From NCBI GenBank assembly GCA_964035545.1, contig OZ037771.1, positions 14,578,633-14,638,632 of the forward strand: a stretch of 60,000 nt of DNA. Reading direction: 5' to 3'. The DNA comes from Bugula neritina. Its lineage: Eukaryota > Bryozoa > Gymnolaemata > Cheilostomatida > Bugulidae. Under the pieces are notes generated by a model. It was given only the letters and a program-made list of their open reading frames with translations, did not search any database and was not told where the DNA came from. Positions 12,121-28,084 of the stretch are shown here, piece after piece. The translations under genes and the position numbers were made by a program. Numbering within the stretch: the first letter of the stretch is position 1; the number at the start of each line of letters is the position of its first letter.

Positions 12121-14139
12121 TCAGATTTTCCTATTCTTTAGGTCATCAATCAATTTGTCAGTTTCAATTGCTGAGAGGTCAAAGAATATGACTGCGGCAC
12201 GTGCACGACTATGATCCTTTTCGGTCTTATTTTCAGACAACATATGTTTCTTGACTTGCTGAGTTTCAGCAGAAATTGTCCTCACAATGTTTTTTATTAT
12301 TTGAAGCGTTTCTACTGAAGAAAAACGGCTACAGCTAATGTATTCCATGCAATCTGGTGCGCCTGTGGAGTTGTCATTTGCCACATTGTCACTTTGAGGA
12401 GTTGCATCCTCTGCTGAATATTCACCTTCAGGAGTTGCATCCTCTGCTGAATATTCACCTTCAGGAGTTGCATTCTCTGCTAAATTATTGCCTCCAGGAG
12501 TTGCATCCTCTGCTGAATTATTGCCTTCAGGAGTTGCATCCTCTGCTGAATATCCACCCTCAGGAGTTGCGTTCTCTGCTAATTCGTTGCCTTCAGGAGT
12601 TGCATCCTCTGCTAATTCGTTGCCTTCAGGAGTTGCATCCTCTGCTGAATATTCACCTTCAGGAGTTGCATTATCTGCTAATTCGTTGCCTTCAGGAGTT
12701 GCGTTCTCTGCTGAATGTTCACCTTCAGGAGTTGCGTTCTCTGCTGAATTATTGCCTTCAGGAGTTGCGTTGTCTGGTGAGATGTTGCAAGGTGCCAAAG
12801 TGGTGTCACCTGAACCAGGAGGGTTTGCTGCTTGTGCTGCTTCAACTGTAGGGCTGCTTGATAGCAGTTCTATGGCAGCTGCCAATGGACTGCTGCTTCT
12901 GGTGTCACTACCAACAGCTGACTCAGCTACGGCCTGATATACTGTTGAGCTATTTTCAGACATGCTGGAACTGGAACTGCCTAAGCTTATGGAGATGTCT
13001 GTGGGGAGGCTGGCGGCATTCACAGAATCTACTGCGGCATTCCCGAGAAGTTCTGCTGCGTTTTTCAGCACCAAATGAGAACCTCTCAATGTTATCGTAG
13101 GAAAATTGATAAGACTTCTTTCAAATGATTCTATTGCAGATCTACTTCTGACATTACATCCCATTTTTTCAATTGACCTTATGCTATGCATGAATGACTT
13201 GACTATCTTCTTTATTAATTCTTTTTGACACATGGTGATAACTCGGAGTCTGTCATCAGATAAAGGCCCACCAGACTGCAACAAGAGCTCCATCGTTCTG
13301 GCAGCTGTGCTAGGAAGAAGCCGTGACTCACCAACACTTGAAACTGAAAGACAGTATGAATTGGTCCTGTGCATATAGAAGGCAGTGTCGGTCTTAAGAA
13401 GATACTTTTCTATGTGCTTTTTAATGAGGCCAGGCACACAGCTATAACAGTATGACTGTCCACTAACTGCAATTAGTTTTACTAGTGGTGTTCCTCTGTG
13501 AATCACTAAACCCTCCACACCTCTTGTGCAGCCTTTGGGTAGAGCAGTCTTTAAGTCTTTTGTAAACTCGTAATAACACAGAGTTTTATGTTCCGCAACG
13601 TCAACTTCCAAATCTCCTGCATGCAAATCTCCTTCTGTACAGAACAACACTACACAACAATTACCACACTGCAAACGTACAGGCTCATCCTTGTCCAATC
13701 TCACGTGAAATCTGACCGGGTGTTTGAGGTTGAAGTGGTATAGGAAGTGCACGTCTGTGATGGTGGCTTTGTCACCTATTGCCAAACATAGTTGATGAAA
13801 TACAGAAGTATTTGTTTTCTCTAAGCACGTAGCACAGACGTATCGCGACGTACCTTCAGGAGCAAAGAGCTGAACCACTGGACTTCCAATCCTAATAACT
13901 CGTGTGTTACTTTCGGTGTGGAATCGGTCATACCAGTAAGTTTTAATAGCAACTACTGCTTGAAAATTGTAGTAAATGTGCCATTTTTCTAAAGTATAGT
14001 TGCACTTAATGCTGATAGTTCCACAAAACCCAAGGTTTGAAAGTCTAAATCTACATTTAGAGCACATGTAGGTTTCACCACTCTGTGCTATAGATATGTA
14101 AGTTTCTACTGGATGGTGCTTGTGCATTGCCTCTGCCAT
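12121..14139 (-). CDS. Uncharacterised protein with paired CxxC motifs and 11-residue tandem repeats
   Basis: Single open frame of 672 residues; I do not recognise the family. The N-terminal 240 residues have four CxxC motifs (C26/C29, C102/C105, C158/C161, C231/C234). Segments around C102 and C231 are internal duplicates: VIRIGSPVVQLFAPEG then YVCATC, versus LVIHRGTPLVKLIAVSG then YCYSC. This suggests two similar metal-binding halves. A middle part (about 270-450) is helical or Ser/Ala-rich, then about 12 copies of an 11-residue unit (ATPEGNELAED type), then a charged C-terminus (about residues 600-672). Base composition is less AT-rich than the flanks. It is intronless apart from a possible 5' untranslated intron (minus-strand donor at 14368, acceptor at 14144), unlike its neighbours, so a retrogene or element-derived gene is possible. 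No transposase or reverse transcriptase motif is visible. Confidence 0.7.
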   Translation of the reverse strand: MAEAMHKHHPVETYISIAQSGETYMCSKCRFRLSNLGFCGTISIKCNYTLEKWHIYYNFQAVVAIKTYWYDRFHTESNTRVIRIGSPVVQLFAPEGTSRYVCATCLEKTNTSVFHQLCLAIGDKATITDVHFLYHFNLKHPVRFHVRLDKDEPVRLQCGNCCVVLFCTEGDLHAGDLEVDVAEHKTLCYYEFTKDLKTALPKGCTRGVEGLVIHRGTPLVKLIAVSGQSYCYSCVPGLIKKHIEKYLLKTDTAFYMHRTNSYCLSVSSVGESRLLPSTAARTMELLLQSGGPLSDDRLRVITMCQKELIKKIVKSFMHSIRSIEKMGCNVRSRSAIESFERSLINFPTITLRGSHLVLKNAAELLGNAAVDSVNAASLPTDISISLGSSSSSMSENSSTVYQAVAESAVGSDTRSSSPLAAAIELLSSSPTVEAAQAANPPGSGDTTLAPCNISPDNATPEGNNSAENATPEGEHSAENATPEGNELADNATPEGEYSAEDATPEGNELAEDATPEGNELAENATPEGGYSAEDATPEGNNSAEDATPGGNNLAENATPEGEYSAEDATPEGEYSAEDATPQSDNVANDNSTGAPDCMEYISCSRFSSVETLQIIKNIVRTISAETQQVKKHMLSENKTEKDHSRARAAVIFFDLSAIETDKLIDDLKNRKI
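12394..12780 (-). repeat. 33 bp coding minisatellite (11-residue repeat)
   Basis: About twelve in-frame copies of a 33 bp unit within the minus-strand ORF, encoding variants of NATPEGEYSAE and DATPEGNELAE. Length variation would keep the frame. Confidence 0.9.
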
Positions 14140-14143
14140 TCCC

Positions 14144-15138
14144 CTACAAGTTGAATATACACATCAGTAATACATTATAAAATACTATAAATTATATAAA
14201 TTTATATTATAATTTATTGAAACGTAATTTATTATTGGCAATATATATGTAATAAAACATTCAGTATTGCTCAATAACAGAAATTTCAAGTCCCATTAAA
14301 TTTTCTCATATATGGCTCTCCTAAAACATATTATTGCAAAAATATTACATTCTATTTGTGCAACTCACCTTTTTAACCGCAGAAAATAAAGTTAAATATA
14401 AAACTGGTTCAACTTGCAGGTAGTTGCTGTGCGAGAATAAAAGGTTATACTTTGAACTTGATTTGCAAGCTATCAAGGATTTAAACGTTGCCATTAATTC
14501 GAAAGCTTCTTTTCTTATTTTAGCTGTCATGTTCTTTATATCTCACAATATGCAAGCCTATAGCTTATTGATTATTCTTTTGCAGCGGTAGAAAACAAAA
14601 ATATGTGCAGACAATTTGAACTTGAATTAGAAAGATAATGCCCTTCTCAATGAAATGATAAACAATATAATAGAAGATTTAAATTCAGTAGCAAGGTTAT
14701 AATTGTTTAAAAGTGGTGTATTAGCTTATAACACAAAACTGGTTTAGAACATGTAATTTGATGCTATGATTGCTGGTTTTAAGCTCTACATGGTTTAGGA
14801 TACCACCATTGTATAGGATAGCATTAAGTGCTGACAATACTATATTATTAAACACATGCTAACTACTGCTGCATATAATAGGCAAGGAGAAAATAACCAG
14901 AATTATAAAAGTGAGGTGCATAGAAATTACGTAACTTAAGAGTGATTATTATAATAATTTGTAATTATTAAACACGGTTACTTTTGACTTGATATTAAAA
15001 TATGTATAATTATAAATATTTTACTACTTGACTCATGTGCCCCCTAGGGATTTAGACAGAATGTAGTAATAGTATTAGGACTGGGCAAAAGAGTACCAGT
15101 CACTCTGTTTACAACTAGTGAAGACTAAACCAGCAAAC
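14144..15138. other. Divergent intergenic region between the CxxC gene and array gene 2
   Basis: Likely holds both promoters. A 61-codon minus-strand frame (14345-14530) ends near a strong minus donor (AAG/GTGAGT at 14369/14368), but joining it to the next acceptor does not keep the frame of the CxxC protein, so it is at most a 5' untranslated exon. Confidence 0.4.
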
Positions 15139-19247
<4,109 letters not shown>

Positions 19248-19531
19248 CTGTCATTCAGCAAAAAGCTTATTCTTTGTGACACTTCCATGACACTTCATAA
19301 GATATTGCTCAAATCAAATTGTTAGTATGTTAGCTGTAAGCCTATTAGTATGTTGGCTGTAATTAAATAATTCATCTGTTAATACAATCATGGTAAACCT
19401 CCACTTCAGTTTACATTGTATATCTACAAAGATTGTGAAATTTCATACATGCTCTTGTCTAACCTACAGAAAAAACTTTTATGTTACCTCTTTTAAAACT
19501 AAACATTATATACATTTATATACCTAATAAA

Positions 19532-20182
19532 ACTTTTATATTTTTAATTGCAATTCCATTTAATTAATTTGAAAAATATCTTTTTTAAATGGCAAGCTGG
19601 TAAGGTGTATAGCTAGTAAACTATAATCAAATCTTTGTTAAGTCTGTAGCAGATCTGTTTTAGTAACTACTGCATGTTTGTAAATTAGAACATAATTTTA
19701 TTAAACCAATAATTTCAATACTATACTGTAGAATGTATGCAATCTAATAACCGTATTGTACAACTATTATTAAGAATATATAGATTCTAGTTTGTTAGTT
19801 AGCTTTCTATATAGTATCTATAACTGAAGCAGTAAATTTGTAACAGTATTATACTGCAGTATCTGATATAGCATGCTTGTCTTTTGTATAAGCTGTCTAT
19901 AAAACAGTCGGCTTTCATTTTCTGAATCTGATACGGTGATCAGAGATTCAGAATGGTTTGCATACTTCCCACTATCATGGCTCAGTGTAAATAAATATAA
20001 CCTACACAGATAATATCATAATTACTAACCATGAACCAATTTACTAGGGAAGATGTGTTTACAAATTGCTATGTATAACAAAAGAGCCTATTAGGGTCTT
20101 GGTTCAAGTTGAGTGTCACCATATTAACAGTAACAATCTTGTAAGGAGCCAAATATTATGAAATTTTATGGTAAAGTTGACA
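19532..20182. other. Intergenic spacer, array genes 2-3
   Basis: AT-rich sequence after the gene 2 poly(A) signal. No open frame or repeat of note was seen. Confidence 0.4.
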
Positions 20183-21290
20183 ATGGAGTACTGGTATATT
20201 GTTTTATCTGTAAGTGTAATGTTCTGCTCAGAAGAAAGAGCTATTTGAAAATATAATATGGCAGTTTTATTACCTTTATGATATGTTATGATATACTCAG
20301 TTTTACTGATTTTAGAAAATTGGCTTGTTTTAAAAGCTTTTGGTATGCTTTATTTGCTGCTGGATTATCAGATTTCTTTATAATTTAAGGACCAATTGGC
20401 AAAATTTCGGGAGTACAAATCGTCAAAATAAATCTTTTAATATTATATTTTGCTATAATTACATGTGCATGCGTATTTTTACACCTGTATATACTATAGG
20501 TACATCAATTTCTGATCATTGTATATAAAGTAATTCCTTGTAATATTTATGCTGACTCTCATTCTGATGATATAATAATCTTTGTTTTCAGATATTATTG
20601 GCAAGCACTGTTTGGTCAAAATCAAGAAGATTTCATAGGTAACTCAATGTGATTTTATGTTAGCATGTTTGTATCACTATAATTATTATGAATGCTTTTT
20701 TAAATATTTACAAGCAAAGATAACTATAAACATCTAAAAAAATGCAATGCATAAAAGTAAACTTGCTGAAACCAGAAAAAGATTTGAGTTTGGTGTTGTT
20801 TTGAATCTCAAAGCCTCTGCTTGCAAGCTGGAGGTATATAGTTTGAATCCCTGTTGGGACGTTGGTTTTACTTTACATACTTTACATACTTAAACACTTA
20901 GCTACAACAGACACAAATCTAAACTATATTTATTTAAACTAATTGAAATAAATATGTTGCATGGGTGCTTCATTTATGTACCTTACAACACAACAGAGCT
21001 ACTTCTACAAACAGACAAGGAAGTGAATCGCATGCAACCTGATCAATATATATAAATGATGGAAGTATAATTTTCAGCACCGGATCTCGTCTTCAAGCAA
21101 GTGATGGTCGGGGATCCACCACTCTAACATCAATATACTATGTGCAGCTGGTTTCACACAGATCAATAAAACTCACATATAATTTTACTTCAGCTGACTC
21201 ATCACTGTCTTAGATTACTGGATAGAGAAAGCAAAAGGTTTCCCGTTATAATTGCCGGAACTCATAGAAAGAGTGGTTTTGCAGTTGTGC
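20183..21290 (+). pseudogene. Array pseudogene 3 (exons 1-2 plus broken, truncated exon 3)
   Basis: Exon 1 (20183-20209, MEYWYIVLS) and exon 2 (20592-20638, ILLASTVWS) keep good GT-AG sites and a signal-peptide pattern. The expected exon 3 acceptor near 20974 reads TTTAT in place of TTTAG. Exon 3 homology follows (YNTTELLLQT, MQPDQY, then NDGSIIFSTG in another frame, FTQINKTH, HHCLRLLDRE and IIAGT), broken by a short insertion after DQY, further shifts and stops. Homology ends near 21290, about one third into exon 3; exons 4-7 are absent. Exons 1-2 could still be transcribed, but no propeller can be made. Confidence 0.8.
20810..20866 (+). repeat. Degenerate tRNA-like SINE fragment
   Basis: CTTGCAAGCTGGAGG and AGTTTGAATCCC match the anticodon and B-box parts of the other tRNA-derived copies; the left part is eroded. 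It lies inside the broken gene 3 region. Confidence 0.45.
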
Positions 21291-22053
21291 CATTTATAGT
21301 ATAGCACAGAAAACATTGCCTTGGACAACATTTCATGTTAGTTAACAGAAGCAATGTACTTATAATTAATCTAACTTGCTATTTTAAGAAAATGTTGAGC
21401 AATTCACAGAAAAGAAATGATACTCTAAAATACTTATAACAAAGCTTAAGTCTGCAACTTCTAAGTTTGGTCATATAGCAATTCAATATGACATGTACAC
21501 AAAGATTATTCAGCTACTTTTGATTTCGAAGAGTTATATGGGTTTTTCATAACACTCTGCAATCAAAAGTTGCTGAATAGTTTGGAAAAAACGTGGCAAA
21601 TCAAGCAAAGTTAATTTAGGTTATTTAGGTTTGTTCATTTATATTTTACTAGTTTTGGGCAAAAAACCATGTTCATTAGCAGCTAAGTTGAAAAAAAATA
21701 GCTAAAAACTGGAGATTTCCAGAGTGCACTAAATTAAGTAAAATGGCCCAAGTTCTTTCTTGTCTGTAGTATTGCAACACTGCTTTTATTTGAAAGATGC
21801 TAACAATCCCGCTTAATTTTGATGAAAGGGTAGCCAACAGCATTTAGTTGAACAATCTTATTTCCATGTATCATTATCGATATATAACTTGTAATTTTGT
21901 TGATAGTATGTCGTCTATAAATACATATGTATATACTTAAAGTAAATAATATACCTGTAGTTTAGACATACTGATATGATTATATAATATATGAAGTAGA
22001 CCAGATAACATGATAATATAGATGCAGATAACGTAGTAATGTTGGTTCATGAT
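21291..22053. other. Intergenic spacer with SINE tail, array genes 3-4
   Basis: Contains the dispersed-repeat copy at 21555-21745; the rest is AT-rich with no genes seen. Confidence 0.5.
21555..21745 (-). repeat. Dispersed repeat (SINE body/tail), copy A
   Basis: Shares a long stretch, including TATTTTACTAGTTTTGGGCA and GGAGATTTCCAG, with 44465-44660. In the second copy the homology runs into a minus-strand tRNA-like head, which sets orientation and class. Confidence 0.7.
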
Positions 22054-25000
22054 ATGAGAGAAACTCAAATCTGTGTGGCTGTAAGTATAAAACATTCTTT
22101 CATTGCAAGGTTAGCAAATAAATTTTAAAAGTAGCTTATTTTTTATAATAATATTATATTATATTAATATTGTTATTATATTAAATAATGAAAGTTTAAA
22201 TGCCATACATTAAGTTGTTGCAGTTAATGCAGGTTTTTTTCCAATAAAGGAATGCAAGTGTAAAAATCAATAAAATAAAAATTAATAGTATATCTAGATT
22301 AATTTAAGAGATAAGGTGGGAATTAAATAAAGAAAAGCTTAAAGAGCAAAATTGAAATGAAACCTATTTATTTTTAAACACAGCAAAACACTTATGATAA
22401 CTATTCTTAAGCCACAGCTTTTAATTTTCACTTTTAAAGGTTTTATTGGCTGCTGCTGCTTTTGTGACATCTTATAGTCCAGGTGATGAAGCAACCAGGT
22501 AATTATTACCAAATGTTTCTACTAAACATATTTGAATACAAACTGTAACTATATATGCTTTCTGATCAGCTATTTTACATCATGCGTACTTTTAGTGTTA
22601 GCTACACTACTCATGAGGTATTTCTGGAAACTTCCTTCAGAACGTATCACATGAAGCCTGACAGATATGAGAATAACGGAAACATTCTACTTGCTACTAG
22701 CCAAGGTCTACTGACCACTGATGGGAGGACAACTTCAACTCTTTTATCATTTCGAACACACGGTTTCGCACAAATCAACGCAACTCATGTGGCTGTAATT
22801 GATTATTTCAAACATTGCATCAGACTACTAAACAGAGAAACTAATGAGACTCAGCTTGTTGCAGGTACATGTGGATCTTATGGCGGCTATTCAGAAGGAA
22901 AAGTAGGGGTGGGGCAGCTAAGGTACCCTATGGATGTTCAAGAAGATTTAAGAAACCCGGGTAGTTTGTTAATTGCCGATTCTGGGAACAGTGCGTTGAG
23001 GTCTGTAAATTTATCGACAGGGGAGCTGACTACAGTCATCAGAGGAGGACTTATCCAACCTCGGCGGTTGCTATGGGCTGACCAACGGCTGTTCGTAACT
23101 AGTCTGAATTCTTACATCTCTGAGGTTATCTGGTCAGATGATGGAACTGCCAGCAACATTCCTATTGTCAATTCTACTGTATCAGGAGATCGGATTGGGC
23201 GATTTGATGAGGCCAGACTGCTTCGACCCTACAGAATGCTAAGAATAAGAGAGAACTTGTACCTTATTGCTGACTCCGGCAGCATGAAGCTGAAACTGAT
23301 GAACACACACAGACAAGTAATAGGGCCTGTCTGTTTGTTTAAGGAGGATTCTTGTGTAAGCAGCACCCGTCTTCCTGTCCACCCCTTGTCACTGATGAGG
23401 GATGGAGATGATATTTATGTCGGGACTGGCAGAAATATTTACAAGCTAGGAGGTAAGTAAACTTTATGTATCATAAGTTTTAGAATGAACGTTATTTACT
23501 GCATGATTTAAATATTCAAAAAAGCTACTGAGCTTTATATGTATATTTTTGCCGAAGTTGCAGTAGCATCTGTAAAATCTAATAAAGCTACCCTGTTAAA
23601 CATGCGTTCAACTAGCTAGAAGGTCTAAATTGAAATTCTCCTGGTGTATTTAATTTCACCACAAAAATCAATGGTCAATACTCAAGCTGTACATGCTGAT
23701 AGGGCAGTAAGCCAATCACGTCAGGTTAGCAACTGCGGTAATCTATTAAATACTATAAACCACATAATATTACACAGCCCATAAAATAAGCACAGGTTTT
23801 ATCAAATTCGAATATGCAAACTTATGTTACAATATATTTTGTGTTGTTTGTTGCAGGCTGTGATTTAATCAAAGAATGTCTGCAGCCAAACGCCACGGCT
23901 CTTCTGACTCCAGGCCAGAGTACGGTAAGGGTAGATGTCGGGAATTCTCTTATAAACCTGCCAGCAGGTTTCTATGAAATAACAGGCAAATATGAGTACA
24001 AGCACTGCACTTACTACGTTAGCGTCACGAGTAAGTGTGCAAGTAATACTTGTTTCTGTTATCTTGCTGGACACAGTTAATTCAGATTTGTATTTGTCAC
24101 TAGAGCAATATTTTGTTCCATTTAGGTTTAAGTTTGAAAGACTTTAGTCTTTGACATTCATAACAGATATGCCAATCAATTAAAAAAATACTATTAAAAG
24201 ACATATTTTTTGAATTATCATAGCAATTTGATGCTTATGTGAAACATTTGTACATAATACTATACTGCTATAACTTTTGTTCAAGAGCTATAGTATAGCA
24301 TTGGCTGTACAAAATGACTCTAATATTCATACAGAGTCACCAATAGTGAGAAGATTGCTATTTAAGTCTAAATACATTGTGGCATGTGAGACTTTTACCA
24401 CCAGAACCGCTCAGAGGTTACTAGAGTCTGTTCTATCTCATAAACGCAATCAGCTTCAGAATGTCTGTGCTCATGGTGAGTGTATACCAACTCAGACCAC
24501 AACCTCGTCAACTAAACAACCAGTACTCTAATTGTCAATGGTAGAAAATTTTGGTAGATAATTTAATTCTGTATGTGAGATATCAAAGTACTATAAATAA
24601 TAAATTACCTAATCTAATAATTTCAGACAAAGTGATTAAACAATAAAATTATTTTGTTATTCCAATAGTACTGTTTACTGAAAATGATAAACACATTTTA
24701 TAGTAAGCAAATATTATTCTCTGAAATTGTTTGATGTGAGTTTGATAATCATCTCCAATACCTTACTGCATTTATATATTGTTTAAACCAAAGCTATAGT
24801 ATTATTAAGTTTATTAACGCTGTTTCTTGTGCCTCTTGATTCTATAAGTTGTTCCTCTTACAGACTGTTCAATGTCTACCAGTATACAACCATTCTACAA
24901 CTGTACCAATGATCTCCTGACAGTCTACTGGCCAACTGATAAGCTGTATCCTGCCACCATCTTAGAACCTCCTGCCATACTAACAGAGAAGCTACATAAA

Positions 25001-25448
25001 AAGTTTGACCAGTCAAATCTAACGAGATATACTGGAATGATTCTTTTCATTAACCGTTCTTTGTAAGTTTTTTATTTCTAGCTTGGCATATAATACAATG
25101 TTTTGTATTTCTGGGGAGAGACTATTGAAAGTTACAGTTACTTTAGTGGTTACTTCAAATTTATGCATTATGCAGCTAATTTGTGCTTTTTACTTCTGGC
25201 TGCTTTGGCTGTTAGCCAAAACAATTCAAGATATTGAGGAGTGCAAAGCTTTCTAATAACTAGCATTTGATTTTCCTAAAAATATAAACTTATGCCTAAG
25301 TTTATTCTATGCAAAATGGTAATGATTTATTTACAGGTCCTCCACCTCCCAAAACACTTCCAGGAAACATGTTATAGAAGTGGTGTTTGATTCCACCTGT
25401 GTTGTTGAAACTCAAGTATATGACGCTGAAAAAGACACTTGTTCATGA
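22054..25448 (+). CDS. Array gene 4: secreted NHL-propeller protein with Cys-rich tail
   Basis: Exons: 22054-22080, 22440-22498, 22596-23452, 23857-24030, 24335-24475, 24864-25062, 25337-25448 (1569 nt, 522 residues). The signal peptide is MRETQICVA plus VLLAAAAFVTS; a longer variable N-terminus comes from exon 2. Exon 3 is 857 nt (residues 29-314) with the QINATH sequon, DDGTAS in the position where most paralogues have NGT, and the NHL-like blade LLIADSGNSALRSVNL. Exon 4 (58 codons) has CLQPNATALLTPGQST and closes with HCTYYVSV. Exon 5 carries VACET and NVCAHG; exon 6 shares the near-identical LLTVYWPTDKLYPATI block. Exon 7 starts with a Ser/Thr-rich stretch where other genes have AAKKNSKG. 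The poly(A) signal is AATAAA at 25616-25621. Intact in every exon; start and splice phases agree with gene 1. Confidence 0.85.
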
Positions 25449-26881
25449 ATTTAGGTCACCCTGACCTATTTATTCATTACTGTAGACAATAATTATAACA
25501 ATTCAACTAAACTAAAATATAATTATACATGAATTATATTATAAACTAGTTTTTGATGGTTCAAAAAGCAAATTTTGATATTTGGTTTATACCAAAAATT
25601 TGAGCAATGTAACCAAATAAATTTCCCATTCAATTATTATGACATCAAGACTAAGATCTTAAATAGAATCCGACTTGTGCAATTTTATATTATGCTTTAG
25701 ACAGATGAAAATATGTATGATTGTAATGTTGCAAAATAATGAATGAGGCTTTATTGAAATATTTCAGTTTTCTGGATATTAAGTAGCAATACATTTTTAA
25801 GTAATAACAGTTTCAACAGTTCTAACTGCATAAATATCTGTTCAAAGGAAAGGTTTTAGAATTTATCTTTTGATTAGCACAAAGCCAAATGCCAATATCC
25901 TTACAATGAAAGAAGCTAATATATTTATTGAAGTTATACAAGTATAACATCCCAATGTTTGTTTAAATGAAACTTAATTAGAGCTCAAGTAATCTTTAGA
26001 GTTAAAAACCTTGCATAAGCTCAACTAAATTTACAGGTGGTTGTAACAAAAACTATTTGACATGAAAGCTTTTTCAGCTATCACTAAATATTCTAGCTCT
26101 GTATGAGTCATGCAGTGCGACACAGAAGCTGAAAAATTAACTTATTAGCTGCAGTTTAATTTCAGTTGTTTTTTAATATATATATAAATATGTTTATGCA
26201 CATACATTTTTAACCTATTGACACAATGATTGTAAATATTCAACTTTTTCACTTTCACTCAACTGTAGGAAAAGTGTTGTGTTTTTATAAAAAAGTGTAA
26301 ATTTAATCGCAGGATCTTTTTTGCAGTTGGCATATATCAAAAAAGAATTTATTTTAATAATGATCACCAATATATTATAATACATGCATAGGAACATATT
26401 TGAAGGTGATGTGACAGTATTTCATGCATTAGATAAAGTATTTATAGTAACAACTTAACAAAGCCTACTAATTCGAATTTGATAAGTATAATAATGTCAG
26501 ACAATAATGTGAACATACTGAGCATATATTATGTGGTTCACAACATGGAATAAACTAGTTAGATTATATAGTTAGCTATAATAATACAGTAGAGCAATAG
26601 AAGTAACAATTATTACAGCTAGTTTAATGTTATAGTATACCAATCAACAAAGACCCATGCCAGCTAATTGCTAGTTATGCTACAGTATGTTCTAGTAAGC
26701 TTCTAACACCAATTGATTCACCCAAACAGACAGAATTACCCAGGTGCTATTATAATTATAAACTGAAACTGTATGTTTATAAATGCTATTAATAGCCTTA
26801 TACATTCACGTCTAAAACATTACTGTGAACGTTATTTGAAACTATAATTTCTATTTCTAAGCCTATTTTAATGAAAAGAAA
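25449..26881. other. Intergenic spacer, array genes 4-5
   Basis: 1.4 kb of AT-rich sequence with no convincing frame. The gene 4 poly(A) signal is near its left end. Presumed promoter of gene 5 at the right end; no clear TATA box was seen. Confidence 0.4.
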
Positions 26882-27499
26882 ATGGTGAAAACCTGGTGCT
26901 GTATAGCAGTGGTAAGTGAAATATATTTTACACTATAAATTTTTCAGTCTTGTTTAAAAGTTCTTCGATATTAAAATATATAAATAGCATTTCTTTCCTA
27001 AAATAGCTCTTAAGCTTTGCAGGTATGGTATAAAAATTAAACGCAAATCGCAAAAATCACTGCCGGCAAAAAGTATAGCTACTACATAAGTATTTCTAAT
27101 TATGTTTATTATTCTAGAGCTGACAAAAGATATTTTTCAGACAAACTTTTACTAAATTTTAATGACATCATAATTTACACATTATAGAAGACATTTATAC
27201 AATATTTGCATTTCATACCATCTGTACATGAGAAAACAGAATCACTGTAGAATGATATGTTTAACTGCATACTTATTTTATTTCTACAGATTATGCTGAC
27301 AGGTACAAGTTTGGTGAAGTCACACTCTCAAAATGAGAGTAGCAGCAGGTAATGACGACCAAAATTTTCTGTTTTTTGTATCACAGCTCACTTGGAACAA
27401 TTTTTTGTTTTCATCATTGTCAGTCTAATTCAAATTCTTTTATGGTCAATATCATGTAGTAAATGAGGAAAATTCATGCAAGTTTATAATCACTGTCCC

Positions 27500-27680
27500 T
27501 TTAAGAAGCCCCTGTTGAAAAGGGTTTTTGTTAAAGCAGGCTAAGGAGTTGTTTAAATGAGGCACAGAAGCAATTATGACTGAATGCTCTTCCTAACATC
27601 ACCAATGGTCTTTCTCCGGGTTTGAACTTATGACCTCGTGTTTACTAGGCAAATGCTTTAACCCCAGACCCCTGTCATGT
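27500..27680 (-). repeat. Dispersed SINE, copy 1 of a ~190 bp family
   Basis: Matches 30670-30862 along its length: shared GAAAAGGGTTTTTGTTAAAGC, ATTTAAATGAGGCACAG and CCTAACATCACCAAT. Read on the minus strand it begins with a tRNA-like head having a B-box-like segment. It sits in an intron of array gene 5. Confidence 0.75.
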
Positions 27681-28002
27681 AGTAAATAAATGTTTATAGG
27701 AATTCTATTAAAATATTTTTGAAAGATGATGTTTGAACACATTGTTTTATAAAGTTTGAAATCTTAAGGTACATGATGGCTTTCAAAATGTATTATATAA
27801 GCAACTAAATATTTCATATTTTATTAATTTAAAGTTAAAAAGTTCAACTATACTTTTTATAGCCTGAGTTTTAAATTATATATAATATTGAAAAAATTAA
27901 ATAGATCACGTTAGTGTTATGATATTGAAATATTTAAACCCAAGTTGTATTTTGCTACTCACTTTGAGTCTATTGTGATCTATATAGTGATTGTAGTGTT
28001 GA

Positions 28003-28084
28003 GTTTACCCAGTGTCCCCGTGGTATAATGGTTAGCACACTTGCTTGCAAGCTGGAGGTCTCGGTTTGATCCCCAGTGGGGGCA
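28003..28084 (+). repeat. tRNA-derived SINE in intron 2 of array gene 5
   Basis: The best preserved tRNA-like copy: ends GTCCCCG and TGGGGGC can pair as an acceptor stem, A-box-like TGGTATAATGG and B-box-like GGTTTGATCCCC. Repeated copies and a shared AT-rich tail favour a SINE over a working tRNA gene. Confidence 0.65.

Noticed and set aside
12357-12937. Plus-strand open frames with LQELHPLL and PSGVASSAE repeats
   Set aside because: Antisense shadows of the 33 bp repeat in the minus-strand gene; the minus frame is far longer and has non-repeat coding sequence on both sides.
14345-14530. 61-codon minus-strand frame upstream of the CxxC gene
   Set aside because: It ends near a strong donor, but splicing to the acceptor at 14144 does not join in frame with the CxxC protein; at best a 5' untranslated exon.
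28014-28084. Possible tRNA gene
   Set aside because: The ends can pair and A/B-box-like motifs exist, but the anticodon arm is poor and near copies with shared tails occur in other introns, so a SINE is more likely.
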